A stretch of DNA of 64,000 bases from an uncultured Maricaulis sp. (GTDB taxonomy: Bacteria; Pseudomonadota; Alphaproteobacteria; Caulobacterales; Maricaulaceae), in the NCBI RefSeq assembly GCF_947259345.1, contig NZ_CAMYLS010000003.1, positions 50,137-114,136 on the forward strand. The letters are read 5' to 3'. The notes under the pieces were generated by a model. The model was not told the DNA's origin, did no database searches, and saw only the letters and a list, made by a program, of their open reading frames with translations. Every line of letters starts with the position of its first letter. Position 1 is the stretch's first letter. This document shows positions 1 to 8,818 of this stretch, piece by piece. Position numbers and translations under genes: made by a program.

Positions 1-91
1 TGAGCTTCTCGGTGAGCCGCACCTGGTAGTCATACGGAACGGGGCGGGCCAGCCGGTCCGCCCCGATTTCCACAAGACCTGCATCATCCAA
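1..91 (-). CDS. Possible partial gene at window edge (5' end only)
   Basis: On the minus strand an open frame runs from a stop near 137 to the window edge. It reads DDAGLVEIGADRLARPVPYD and onward, which looks like real protein. The only upstream initiation codon in frame is TTG at 91-89 (GTG at 75-73 is an alternative), and no good ribosome binding site is visible. A plus-strand frame ending at about 94 is also open, so orientation is uncertain. I do not recognise the family. The tandem 22-bp repeats lie just upstream of this start. Confidence 0.3.
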   Translation of the reverse strand, partial: MDDAGLVEIGADRLARPVPYDYQVRLTEKL

Positions 92-100
92 CGATGAATC

Positions 101-144
101 GCGAAACGTCGTAAAACTGACGGCGAACCGTCGTCAAACTGACG
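101..144. repeat. Two tandem 22-bp direct repeats, possible operator
   Basis: Positions 101-122 and 123-144 are head-to-tail copies of a 22-bp unit that differ at two positions. The shared core is CGTCG-TAAAACTGACG or CGTCG-TCAAACTGACG. A 22-bp period (two helical turns) in a divergent intergenic region suggests binding sites for a regulator on one DNA face. They sit 90 bp upstream of gspC and just upstream of the possible minus-strand gene. Confidence 0.6.
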
Positions 145-233
145 TATAGCGGGTGTATCCGGGTCGCATCGCACACGGATCAATCGCGCCCGCGGGCCGT
201 GTTTCCGGAACGTGAAAACGGGCGCTGGAAACC

Positions 234-1100
234 ATGACGCAAGCAGACACTCCGGACCAGGTACAAGGCAGGGCAGCGTTATTGCCCGGCTGGATGCGCC
301 TGACTGTCCGGGCCGTCGAGCTGGCCCTTCTGATCGCGCTGACCGGGCTTGTCGCCCGCCTGATCTGGCTGATCGCCTTTGGCGCCAGTGCCGGCGACTT
401 CCAGCAGGACGCGCTGGATGATCCGCGGACGCGGCTTGGGACCAGCACCTATGTCGCCGATATCAGCCGATTGCGCGACACCTCCCTTTTCACCGACCCG
501 CGAGCCGGCGCAATCGTCGATGCCACGCCGGACATCATGCCGGAAACCCGACTCGCCCTGGTCCTACGCGGTCTGCGCCGCGGTGCCACGCCGGAGACGG
601 GCGGCGCCATCATCCAGCTTCCCGATAACCGGCAGCAATTCTTCCGCGCCGGCGTCGAGATTCTCGATGGCGTGACGCTGGAGGCGGTGCATGTCGACCA
701 TGTCCGCATCAGCCGCCGTGGCATCGCTGAAGTTCTCTATCTGCGGCCGGAGGAGGCCGCTGCTGCCCGTGAGGCCGAAGCCCGTCGCGCGCCGGCCAGA
801 CCCTCACAGTCGGCCGCTCGCCGCGGCGCGCTCGAGGATGTGGCCGGTCTGTTCCAGGTGCGGGCGCAATATGCCGGCGACGCACTGACCGGCTACCGTA
901 TCGAGAGCGGCAATGAAGCCATGCTCTCCGTGCTGGCTCTGCGTACCGGCGATGTCATCACCGCGATCGACGATCGCCCGGTGGCCGCCATTTCCGATCT
1001 TTCCGCGCTGCTCGATCGCGCCGATGACGGCGACACGATCCGCGTTTCCATTTCCCGGGGCGGCCTGCCCCTGACCCTGTCGAGGACACTGCCGCAATGA
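234..1100 (+). CDS. gspC: Type II secretion inner-membrane protein GspC
   Basis: 288 residues. GspC links the inner-membrane platform of the type II secretion system to the secretin GspD. There is a short cytoplasmic N-terminus and one membrane segment at about residues 28-50. A homology-region domain lies near residues 60-165, then an Ala/Arg/Glu-rich linker, and a C-terminal PDZ-like domain (about 205-285) with the typical LRTGDVITAIDDRPV pattern. It is the first gene of a twelve-gene operon and overlaps gspD by the ATGA arrangement. The start is the only sensible ATG ahead of the membrane segment; its ribosome site (GGAAA) is modest. Confidence 0.88.
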   Translation: MTQADTPDQVQGRAALLPGWMRLTVRAVELALLIALTGLVARLIWLIAFGASAGDFQQDALDDPRTRLGTSTYVADISRLRDTSLFTDPRAGAIVDATPDIMPETRLALVLRGLRRGATPETGGAIIQLPDNRQQFFRAGVEILDGVTLEAVHVDHVRISRRGIAEVLYLRPEEAAAAREAEARRAPARPSQSAARRGALEDVAGLFQVRAQYAGDALTGYRIESGNEAMLSVLALRTGDVITAIDDRPVAAISDLSALLDRADDGDTIRVSISRGGLPLTLSRTLPQ

Positions 1101-3055
1101 CCCTGTCTGCGAACCATGCCCTGACGGCGCTGTGCGCCCTGATCCTCCTCCTCGCCGCGCCGCTGGCACAAGCCCGCGCTCAGGACCAGGTGGTCAATTT
1201 CAACCAGGCCGAGATCCAGGCCGTCATCGATGATGTTTCGGCGGTGACCGGCTATACCTTCATCGTTGATCCCAATGTGCGCGGCCGGGTCACCATCACC
1301 TCCCAGGCGCCGCTGACCTCGGACCAGTATTTCCAGGTCTTCCTGTCGACCATGCGGGTTCACGGCTACACAGTCGTGCCGACCGCCTCCGGCGCCTATC
1401 AGATCGTACCCGACCAGGCCGGGGCGCGCTCGGCCAATCCGGTCAATTCCAACCTGCGCGGCGATCAGTATGTGACCGCCGTCGTCCGTCTCAACCATGT
1501 CGCCTCGCGCGATGCACTGGCCGTGGTGCGCCCCCTGATCGGGACCGAGGGCAGTGTCAATGCGACCGAGACCGGCAATGTGCTGGTGATGGTCGATTAT
1601 GCCGAGAATATTGCCCGCCTGCGCCAGGTGATCCGCGATCTCGACCGCGATACCTCGGTGGTGGAAATGGTCGAGCTGACCAATGTCTCCGCCGCCGACA
1701 TGACGCGCATCCTGCAACAGATGCGCACCCGGTCCGCGACCGGTGAGGACGAGGCCATTTTCAATGTTGCCATCGCCCCGATCCCGGCCTCGAACACGGT
1801 CCTCCTGCGCGGCAATCGCCCGGCCGTTGACCAGATGATCGCCCTGGTGCGACGGGTCGACAGTGTCAGCCAGTCCAATCAGAGCTTTCGCGTCATCTAT
1901 CTCAGCCACGCCGATGGTGAGGACCTGCTGCCCATCCTGCAACAAGTCGTCGATACGCTGGCCGACGTTGAAGGTGCCACGCGGGCATCGTCCGTCTCCC
2001 ATCACGCTCCGACCAATGCGTTGGTGATCAATGCCGAGCCGGATGTGCAGCGCCAGCTCGAGCTGGTCATCCGGCAGCTCGATATCCGCCGCCCGCAAGT
2101 CCTGGTCGAGGGGATTATCGTCGAGGTGTCCGACAGCACCGCCCAGGCGCTGGGCGTTCAGATGCTGCTGGCCGGCGGCGAGGGCGATGCCCCGCTCGCC
2201 ATGACCCGCTTCTCGGCCAATAATCCCGATCTGGTCGCCCTGACCGGTGCCGCCGCCTCGGCGGGCGATGATGACAGCGATCTCAACACCACGCTGCGCC
2301 AGGCCGCGATCAATTCCCTATTGGGCGCGACCGGCGGCACGCTGGGTTTTGGCGGTCAGAACGGCAATGGCAATCTGTTCGGCCTCGTCCTCAATGCGGT
2401 CCAGAGCGATGTGAATTCCAACGTCCTGGCCACGCCCTCCATCATGGCGCTGGACAATGAGGAAGCCTATTTCATTTCCGGTCAGGAAATCCCGGTGACC
2501 ACGGGCGAGGCGCTGGGCTCGAACAATACCAACCCATTCCGTACGGTGGACCGCGAGGAAGTCGGGGTGAAACTCACCGTCCTGCCGCAGATCACCGAGG
2601 GCAATACGGTCCGCCTTCACATCGTCCAGGAAGTTTCCTCGGTGGCCGGCGCAGTCAGTGCCGGGTCGACCGATCTGATCACCAACAAGCGGGAAATCTC
2701 CACCACGGTTCTGGCCGATAATGGCGAGATCATCGTGCTGGGCGGCCTGATCCGCCAGGAGGATGAAGGGACCGAGAATGGTGTGCCAGGCCTGCGCCGC
2801 CTGCCGGGCGTGGGTCGTCTCTTCCGTTCCGAAGGCACGGAGCGTCGCCGCACCAATCTGATGATCTTCATCCGCCCGACCATCATCCGCTCGGAAGCCG
2901 ACATGCAGGCGCTGACCGAGAACCGTTATGACTTCATCCGCTCCGAACAACTCGCCGGCAGTGAGAACGGCACCAGCTCGCTGGAAGCCATTGTCGAGAT
3001 GATGATGGTGGAGATGGACCGCGAAGTGACTGCAACGGGGCCGGCCGGTGACTGA
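1097..3055 (+). CDS. gspD: Type II secretion outer-membrane secretin GspD
   Basis: 652 residues. It forms the outer-membrane channel for folded exoproteins. A signal peptide (hydrophobic core LCALILLLAAPLAQARA) is followed by N0 (VVNFNQAEIQAVIDDVSAVTGYTF) and repeated N1-N3 ring-building domains. The secretin core starts near residue 340 and ends in the hallmark blocks VGVKLTVLPQI and GEIIVLGGLIRQ, then VPGLRRLPGVGRLF. The tail is short and acidic. No pilotin gene is in this window. It overlaps gspC by 4 bp and gspE by 8 bp, which implies translational coupling. Confidence 0.95.
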   Translation: MTLSANHALTALCALILLLAAPLAQARAQDQVVNFNQAEIQAVIDDVSAVTGYTFIVDPNVRGRVTITSQAPLTSDQYFQVFLSTMRVHGYTVVPTASGAYQIVPDQAGARSANPVNSNLRGDQYVTAVVRLNHVASRDALAVVRPLIGTEGSVNATETGNVLVMVDYAENIARLRQVIRDLDRDTSVVEMVELTNVSAADMTRILQQMRTRSATGEDEAIFNVAIAPIPASNTVLLRGNRPAVDQMIALVRRVDSVSQSNQSFRVIYLSHADGEDLLPILQQVVDTLADVEGATRASSVSHHAPTNALVINAEPDVQRQLELVIRQLDIRRPQVLVEGIIVEVSDSTAQALGVQMLLAGGEGDAPLAMTRFSANNPDLVALTGAAASAGDDDSDLNTTLRQAAINSLLGATGGTLGFGGQNGNGNLFGLVLNAVQSDVNSNVLATPSIMALDNEEAYFISGQEIPVTTGEALGSNNTNPFRTVDREEVGVKLTVLPQITEGNTVRLHIVQEVSSVAGAVSAGSTDLITNKREISTTVLADNGEIIVLGGLIRQEDEGTENGVPGLRRLPGVGRLFRSEGTERRRTNLMIFIRPTIIRSEADMQALTENRYDFIRSEQLAGSENGTSSLEAIVEMMMVEMDREVTATGPAGD

Positions 3056-4595
3056 CACCGCCACCGATACCGCCACTGCTACCGACACGCCCGCGGCCAG
3101 CCGCACACCGGTCACCTACGCCTTCGCGCGCCAAGCCGGGATTGCTTTCCAGCCGGCGGCCAACCCAGGTGATGCGGGGATATTCCTTCTGCGCAGCGGC
3201 GCCGACCGCCGGGCCCTCTTGGAGGTGCGCCGTGTGGTCGGTCATACCTGCCCGGTCCGCGAATGTGCCCCGGCCGACTATGATCGGGCCCTGTCGGACA
3301 TCTATGCCTGGACGGGCGTTGGCAGCGAGACGATGGAGGAGGCCGGCGAGGGTGAGGACAGTCTCACCCGTCTGATCGACGAGATGCCGCGCAGCGAGGA
3401 TCTGCTCGACAGTGACAGCGACGCGCCCATCATCCGCCTGATCAATGGTCTCATCGCCGAGGCTGTTCGCACTGCCGCTTCGGACGTCCATGTCGAGCCC
3501 TTTGAGGATCGCGTCTCCATCCGCTATCGTGTCGATGGCGTCCTGCACGAGACCGCCTCGGTTCCGCCGCGTCTGGCCTCGCCCCTGGTCTCCCGGATCA
3601 AGGTCATGGCCCGGCTCGACATTGCCGAGAAACGCATCCCCCAGGATGGCCGCCTGTCGATCACGCTGGGCCGGCAATCGGTCGATGTGCGGGTTTCGAC
3701 CCTGCCCTCGCGGCATGGCGAACGGGTCGTCCTGCGTCTGCTCGACAATTCCGCGGCCCGTTTCCGTCTGGCCGATCTCGGTCTGCCGGCGGCGATGCTG
3801 GCGGATATGGAAAAGGCGCTCGCTCAGCCCAATGGCATCATCCTGGTGACCGGTCCGACCGGGGCGGGCAAGACGACCACGCTCTATGCCGGGCTCAATG
3901 CGCTCAATGCGGAGAGCCGCAATATCCTCACCGTCGAGGATCCGGTCGAATACGCGATCGACGGGATCGGCCAGACCCAGGTCAATACCAAGGTCGGGAT
4001 GACCTTTGCCGCCGGTCTGCGCGCCATTTTGCGCCAGGATCCGGACATCGTCATGGTCGGCGAGATCCGCGATGCCGAGACCGCGCGCATTGCCGTCCAG
4101 GCCAGCCTGACCGGCCATCTCGTCCTGTCGACCGTGCACACCAATTCCGCCGTGGCGGCGATTGCCCGCCTGCGCGATATGGGTGTGGAGAGCTATCTGC
4201 TCGCCTCGACCCTGACTGCGATTGTCGCCCAGCGCCTGGTGCGCCGCCTGTGCGGACATTGCGCCGAAAGCTACACGCCCGACGCCGCCGAGCTCGACCT
4301 GCTGGGCCTGGCCGGGCGAAGCGATATCACCCTGCACCGGCCGACCGGTTGCAGCCAGTGCAAGCAGACCGGCTATGACGGCCGGACCGGGCTGTATGAA
4401 CTGGTGATGGTCGACGACACGCTGCGCAAGCAGATCCATGACGATGCCCGCGAGGCCGACATGGCCGCCCATGCCTTTGCCAAACGACCGACCCTGTTCC
4501 GCAATGGCGTCGAACTGGCCCTCGCCGGCACGACCAGCCTGGCCGAAGTCCTGCGCGTTTGCCGCGAGGAGGGCGAGCGTCATGCCGGCGTTTGA
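3048..4595 (+). CDS. gspE: Type II secretion ATPase GspE
   Basis: 515 residues. This is the cytoplasmic assembly ATPase that powers pseudopilus growth. The start is GTG, overlapping the gspD stop. The N-terminus is Thr/Asp/Ala repetitive and of low complexity. Walker A GPTGAGKTT begins at about residue 269. The Asp box (LTVEDPVEYAIDGIGQTQV), Walker B (ILRQDPDIVMVGEIRDAETA) and His box (TGHLVLSTVHTN) follow. The zinc-binding tetracysteine is present as CGHC and, after an insert, CSQC. Length and order are standard for the family. Confidence 0.96.
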   Translation: MTDTATDTATATDTPAASRTPVTYAFARQAGIAFQPAANPGDAGIFLLRSGADRRALLEVRRVVGHTCPVRECAPADYDRALSDIYAWTGVGSETMEEAGEGEDSLTRLIDEMPRSEDLLDSDSDAPIIRLINGLIAEAVRTAASDVHVEPFEDRVSIRYRVDGVLHETASVPPRLASPLVSRIKVMARLDIAEKRIPQDGRLSITLGRQSVDVRVSTLPSRHGERVVLRLLDNSAARFRLADLGLPAAMLADMEKALAQPNGIILVTGPTGAGKTTTLYAGLNALNAESRNILTVEDPVEYAIDGIGQTQVNTKVGMTFAAGLRAILRQDPDIVMVGEIRDAETARIAVQASLTGHLVLSTVHTNSAVAAIARLRDMGVESYLLASTLTAIVAQRLVRRLCGHCAESYTPDAAELDLLGLAGRSDITLHRPTGCSQCKQTGYDGRTGLYELVMVDDTLRKQIHDDAREADMAAHAFAKRPTLFRNGVELALAGTTSLAEVLRVCREEGERHAGV

Positions 4596-5811
4596 GTATG
4601 AAGCCCTCGATGCCCGCGGCAAGACGGCGCGCGGCCTGATCACCGCCGACAGTGCGCTGGCGGCGCGGCGGGAATTGCGCGGCCGGTCGATGGCGCCGCT
4701 CGCCATCCGTCCTGCCGAAGCCCGGCGCACGGCGGGGACGCAGCCCGGCCTCGGTGAGCGCTTGCGCCAACAGGACCTCTCGGCCCGCGAACGCATGCTG
4801 GTGACGCGTCAGCTGGCCAGTCTTCTGGGCGCCGGCATGCCGGTGGCCGAATGTCTCGGCCTGCTCGCCCAGCAGGGCGGACGGCATCATATGCGCCGGG
4901 TGTTGATGGCGGTGCGGGCGCGGGTCTCCGAAGGCGAGCGCCTGTCCGATGCCATGCAGGCCTTTCCCAAATCCTTCCCCGCCGTCTATCGCGCCATGAT
5001 CGCGGCCGGCGAAACGGCGGGCGGGCTGGACCAGGTCCTGGCCCGGCTGGCTGATTATCTCGAGAAGGAAGAGGCCATCGCCAACCGGATCACCGGCGCG
5101 CTGGTCTATCCCGTCGTGCTGAGTGTGGTGGCGACCGGCGTTGTCGCGCTGTTGATGACCTTCGTCGTCCCGCGCATCGCCGAGCAATTCACCGGCATGG
5201 GTATGGCCCTGCCGGCCCTGACCCGTTTCATGATCGCCGCCTCCAGCCTGTTGACCGCAGGCTGGCCGTTCATTCTGGGTGGCCTGGCCGTTCTGGTGAT
5301 CGCGACAAGCCTCCTCATGCGCCAGCCGGCGATCCGCTTGCGGGTGCATGGCGCGACCGCGCGACTGCCCGGCCTTGGCGGCTTCCTGCGCCAGGTCGAA
5401 TCCGCCCGTTTCGCCCGCACAATGGGTATTCTGGTGGAGAGCGGGGCCATCCTGCCCGACGCCTTGCGGGCCGCGTCGCGCGCGACCGGCAATCTGGCCT
5501 TCAAGGCCAAGCTCGATGCGGTTCTGGGCGAAGTCGAAAGCGGCCGCGCCCTGTCCGACGCCCTGCGGGCGCAGGCCTGGTTTCCCGCCCTGATGCTGTT
5601 CATGGTCGCGGCCGGTGAACGCTCGGGCGCGCTGGGGGAGATGTTCCGCCGCGCGGCTGACCAGATGGAGCAGGAGATTGACGGCAGCGTCACCGTGGCG
5701 CTCAACCTGCTGGAACCCGGCATCATCCTCATCCTGGGCGGCGTGGTTGTGGTGATCGTGCTCTCCATCCTCCTGCCCATTCTTCAACTCAACACTTTGG
5801 CTCTTGGCTAG
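4582..5811 (+). CDS. gspF: Type II secretion inner-membrane platform protein GspF
   Basis: 409 residues. It is the polytopic core of the inner-membrane platform and couples GspE to pseudopilin assembly. The true start is the ATG at 4582 (MPAFEYEALDARGKT), inside the end of gspE and preceded by GAGGGCGAG. Two T2SSF repeats are visible (about 70-195 and 275-398), each with the pattern of Leu-Gly-Ala-Gly-Met-Pro or equivalent, followed by hydrophobic helices. It ends with the usual strongly hydrophobic helix before LLPILQLN. Confidence 0.95.
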   Translation: MPAFEYEALDARGKTARGLITADSALAARRELRGRSMAPLAIRPAEARRTAGTQPGLGERLRQQDLSARERMLVTRQLASLLGAGMPVAECLGLLAQQGGRHHMRRVLMAVRARVSEGERLSDAMQAFPKSFPAVYRAMIAAGETAGGLDQVLARLADYLEKEEAIANRITGALVYPVVLSVVATGVVALLMTFVVPRIAEQFTGMGMALPALTRFMIAASSLLTAGWPFILGGLAVLVIATSLLMRQPAIRLRVHGATARLPGLGGFLRQVESARFARTMGILVESGAILPDALRAASRATGNLAFKAKLDAVLGEVESGRALSDALRAQAWFPALMLFMVAAGERSGALGEMFRRAADQMEQEIDGSVTVALNLLEPGIILILGGVVVVIVLSILLPILQLNTLALG

Positions 5812-5821
5812 GGAGGCGTCG

Positions 5822-6286
5822 ATGACCGACCCACTCGCTCAACCCGTATCCAATACGGACGACACGGAAGACCGCGAAGCCGGTTTCTCGCTGCTGGAAA
5901 TCATGATCGCCGTGGTCATCATCGGCATCATGGGCACGATCGTGCTGCTCAATGTCCTGCCCGCGCAGGACCAGGCCATGGTCCAGAAGGCGCGCACCGA
6001 TATCGCCACGCTGGAACAGGCGCTGGATGCCTATCGCATGGATATGCGGGAATACCCGTCCTCCGAGGCCGGACTGAATGCCCTGGTGACCCCGCCGCGC
6101 GAGGCCGATGCGTCGCGCTTTCGCGAGGGCGGCTATATCCGTCGCCTGCAGGATGATCCCTGGGGCAATCCCTATCAATATGTCTATCCGGGCCAAAATG
6201 GCATGATCGACATCTTCTCCCTTGGCCGTGATGGCCGTGAGGGCGGGGAAGGCCTGGATGCGGATATCGGAAACTGGCAGGGCTGA
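5822..6286 (+). CDS. gspG: Major pseudopilin GspG
   Basis: 154 residues. This is the main subunit of the type II secretion pseudopilus. A 26-residue leader ends in EAG, cleavage falls before FSLLEIMIAVVIIGIMG, and Glu5 of the mature protein is present. The C-terminal part carries the conserved DPWGNPYQYVYPG block and a GRDGREGGEG segment typical of the calcium-binding GspG loop. The start at 5822 is chosen because GGGAGG lies 6 bases ahead; the upstream in-frame ATG at 5804 is inside gspF. Confidence 0.96.
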   Translation: MTDPLAQPVSNTDDTEDREAGFSLLEIMIAVVIIGIMGTIVLLNVLPAQDQAMVQKARTDIATLEQALDAYRMDMREYPSSEAGLNALVTPPREADASRFREGGYIRRLQDDPWGNPYQYVYPGQNGMIDIFSLGRDGREGGEGLDADIGNWQG

Positions 6287-6795
6287 TGCAGTCCGGGTCG
6301 AGATATCGCGACCGCGAGGCGGGCCTGTCGCTGATCGAAATCCTCGTCGGGGTCTCGATCATGGCGACGGTCGCGCTGGCGGTAACGCTGTCCCTGCGGC
6401 CCGAGCGTACGCCCCTGCAGGCGGCGTCCGATGCGCTGGCCGCGCGTCTGCAGACGGCGAGCCAGGAAGCCATCATCTCCGGCCAGCCGGTCGGTCTGGT
6501 GATCGAGGAATTCGGGCGCCGCTATGCCTTCTATCGCTATGTCGACCAGCGCTGGTGGCCGCTCTCGGACCACCCGGCCCTGCGCGCCCGCCTTTTGCCG
6601 GAGACCCTGCGGCTGCAGGTGCGGGACGGGATGATGATCGCCCGGACCGACACCGATGAGACCGCCATCCCGGTCATCTGGTTCGACCCGGCCGGTCTCA
6701 CGGAACCCTTCGCGCTGAGCCTTGAAGGCGAGGCGGGCCGGGTCGAGCTGGCCTGGCAGGTTGATGGTGCACTCATCCGGCGGGTGGGGCTCTAG
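6286..6795 (+). CDS. gspH: Minor pseudopilin GspH
   Basis: 169 residues. The prepilin cleavage motif EAG followed by LSLIEILVGVSIMATVALA includes Glu5. The globular part has the GspH-type pattern (SDALAARLQTASQEAIISG, then QPVGLVIEEFGRRYAFYRY). It probably sits in the pseudopilus between the major GspG filament and the tip complex. The ATG overlaps the last base of gspG. Confidence 0.88.
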   Translation: MQSGSRYRDREAGLSLIEILVGVSIMATVALAVTLSLRPERTPLQAASDALAARLQTASQEAIISGQPVGLVIEEFGRRYAFYRYVDQRWWPLSDHPALRARLLPETLRLQVRDGMMIARTDTDETAIPVIWFDPAGLTEPFALSLEGEAGRVELAWQVDGALIRRVGL

Positions 6796-7164
6796 ATGTC
6801 CGCCCCGCGCTCCGATACCGGGTTCTCCCTGATCGAGATGATGGTCGCCCTGGCCGTGGTGGCCATTGCCGGTCTGGCCCTGATGACTCTGACCCAGGTC
6901 ACGACCCGCAATACCGACGCGGTCGAGCGCCGGGCCCTGGCAGCCCTGGCGGCGGAGAACCTGCTGAACACAGAATGGCTCCGTGCCGGCGTGCCGCAGG
7001 GCCGCTCCGGGCGCTATGAGCTGGGCGGGATCAGCTATGACTGGCGCACGCGAACCGCGCCGACCGGTGAGCCGGGTCTTGTGCGCGTCGAAATCGAACT
7101 CACCGAAAGCGGCGGCGAGCAGGTCCTCGCCCGCCTCGACACGTTTCGCCGGGTGACGCCGTGA
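6796..7164 (+). CDS. gspI: Minor pseudopilin GspI
   Basis: 122 residues. The leader ends at DTG and is followed by FSLIEMMVALAVVAIAGLAL, with Glu5 present. The small globular domain contains AALAAENLLNTEWLRAG and ISYDWRTRTAP, typical of GspI. It is expected to nucleate the tip with GspJ and GspK. It begins at the base after gspH ends and overlaps gspJ by 4 bp. Confidence 0.9.
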   Translation: MSAPRSDTGFSLIEMMVALAVVAIAGLALMTLTQVTTRNTDAVERRALAALAAENLLNTEWLRAGVPQGRSGRYELGGISYDWRTRTAPTGEPGLVRVEIELTESGGEQVLARLDTFRRVTP

Positions 7165-7820
7165 TGTCCCCGCTCGCTCCGACATCACCGCCCGCCGAGG
7201 CCGGTTTTTCGCTGACCGAAGTCCTGGTTTCGGTCTTCATCTTCGCCGTGATCGGCACGATCTCGGTCAGTCTGATGTCGGCCAGCCTGGCGGCGCAGGA
7301 GCAAAATGGTGACGTCCTCGCCGATGCCACGCGGCTGGATACGGCGCGGACGCTGATGCGCGAGGATGTCGGCCAGCTGGTGCGCCGTCCGGTGCGCGAC
7401 GCAGAGGGTCGCTCGCTGCGCGCGGTCTTTGCCGGCGATGCGGACGGGCTGGATGTCGCCCGCGATGGCGAGCGTGTCATCCTCAGCTTCACCCGGCGCG
7501 GCCGGGCCAATCCGGGCCATCTCCAGCCGCGCTCGAGCCTGGCCCGGGTCGACTGGCTGCTGCGCGAGGGCGATCTGGTCCGCCGCGTCTGGCGCTATCC
7601 GGATGGTGCGGCTGTAGGTGAGGCCATCGAGCGCGTGCTGGTCGGTGATATCGCCGAGGTCGAGCTGGACTTTCTGGTCGGCGCGGCCTGGTCGCGCCGT
7701 ATCAGCGTGGTCGCCGGGCAGGGCGAGCAGGCTTTCCCGCGTGCGGTGCGCCTGCGTTATCAAGACGCCCGCCTGGGCGCGATGGAGCATATCCTTCTGA
7801 CCCCGGAGGCGGGCGAATGA
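7161..7820 (+). CDS. gspJ: Minor pseudopilin GspJ
   Basis: 219 residues. The leader ends in EAG and is followed by FSLTEVLVSVFIFAVIGTIS, with Glu5 present. The globular part includes the GspJ-type LTPEAG end and the LSFTRRGRANPG/LQPRSSLARVDWLL blocks. It is a partner of GspI and GspK at the pseudopilus tip. Translation may begin at GTG 7161 or ATG 7164; the choice changes one residue. Confidence 0.9.
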   Translation: MMSPLAPTSPPAEAGFSLTEVLVSVFIFAVIGTISVSLMSASLAAQEQNGDVLADATRLDTARTLMREDVGQLVRRPVRDAEGRSLRAVFAGDADGLDVARDGERVILSFTRRGRANPGHLQPRSSLARVDWLLREGDLVRRVWRYPDGAAVGEAIERVLVGDIAEVELDFLVGAAWSRRISVVAGQGEQAFPRAVRLRYQDARLGAMEHILLTPEAGE

Positions 7821-8818
7821 GGGGCGCCTGGTTGAAATCCGCCGACACCGAGCGCGGCGCCTCCCTGATCAGCGCGCTCCTTCTGGTCGCGGTCATGGCC
7901 TCGATGGCGATGATGCTGGCGGGCGAGTTGCGAACCTCCCTGCGCCGGTCGGCCAATATGGAGGTGCGGGACCAGGCCTATTGGTATGCCATGGGCGCGC
8001 GGGAATTTGCCGGCGGCCTGATCGGCACCGCAATGCAGGACCCCGAACAGGCCTTGCGGCCCGACGCCGCCTGGTTGCGCGAGGCCCGCACTTTCCCGAT
8101 TGAGCGCGGGGCGCTGAGCGGGCGCATTTCCGACGGCAATAATTGTTTCAATATCAATGGCCTGGTTGTGTCAGACGGGCAGGGTGGTCTGGTCGCGGAC
8201 GAGATCCAGCGGCGCCGCTTTGAGCGCTTGATGCGCGCGCTGGGCCTGCCCTCCGCCGAGGCCGGCCGCCTTGCCGCCGAAGCCACGGACTGGATCGACA
8301 GCGATAGCCGTCCGCTGCCGGGCGGCGGCGAGGACGCGGTCTATGCCGATCGCCCGCTCGTCTACCGCACCGGCAATACGTTGATGGCCGAGCGCGAGGA
8401 ATTGCTGGCGCTGGCCTCGATGACCCCGGCGTTTTATCGCCAGCTGGCGCCGCATGTGTGCGCGCGCCCGGTCGCGGCGCCGGTTCCGCTCAATATCAAC
8501 ACAATGCAGACCGAGGACTGGCCGCTTCTGGTCGCCCTGTTCGATGGTGCGCTGGGGCGGGTCGCGGCAGAAGGCGTCCTGCTCGCCCGGCCGGCTGCCG
8601 GCTTTGCCGATATCGAGGCGTTCTGGGCGCTTGAAGCGATTGCCGAGCTTGAGGTCGATGCCGCCCGGCGTCCGGCCATCGGGCTGGAAACCCGCTATTT
8701 CGAGGTCGCTGTGGATGTCCGCCATGACGGGCAGGCCTGGCGTCTCGACACCCTGTTTGAATGGACGGGCGGCGTCATGCCAACGCGCCTGTCCCAGCGT
8801 TATGGAAGTATCGGATGA
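7817..8818 (+). CDS. gspK: Pseudopilus tip protein GspK
   Basis: 333 residues. The large pseudopilin that caps the pseudopilus. The N-terminus reads RGASLISALLLVAVMASMAM, and the residue at mature position 5 is Ser rather than Glu, which is characteristic of GspK. The insert domain holds DGNNCFNINGLV, and LNINTMQ lies later; both are family signatures. Two cysteines (NNC and HVC) may form the usual disulfide. It overlaps gspJ and gspL by 4 bp each. Confidence 0.93.
   Translation: MRGAWLKSADTERGASLISALLLVAVMASMAMMLAGELRTSLRRSANMEVRDQAYWYAMGAREFAGGLIGTAMQDPEQALRPDAAWLREARTFPIERGALSGRISDGNNCFNINGLVVSDGQGGLVADEIQRRRFERLMRALGLPSAEAGRLAAEATDWIDSDSRPLPGGGEDAVYADRPLVYRTGNTLMAEREELLALASMTPAFYRQLAPHVCARPVAAPVPLNINTMQTEDWPLLVALFDGALGRVAAEGVLLARPAAGFADIEAFWALEAIAELEVDAARRPAIGLETRYFEVAVDVRHDGQAWRLDTLFEWTGGVMPTRLSQRYGSIG

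Noticed and set aside
893..2098. Long minus-strand open frame opposite gspD
   Set aside because: It is a shadow of gspD on the complementary strand. Its product is His/Gly/Asp-rich with no family pattern, typical of antisense frames in high-GC genes.
2934..4796. 620-codon minus-strand frame across gspE
   Set aside because: The plus strand carries clear GspD, GspE and GspF motifs. This frame has no domain or start signal.
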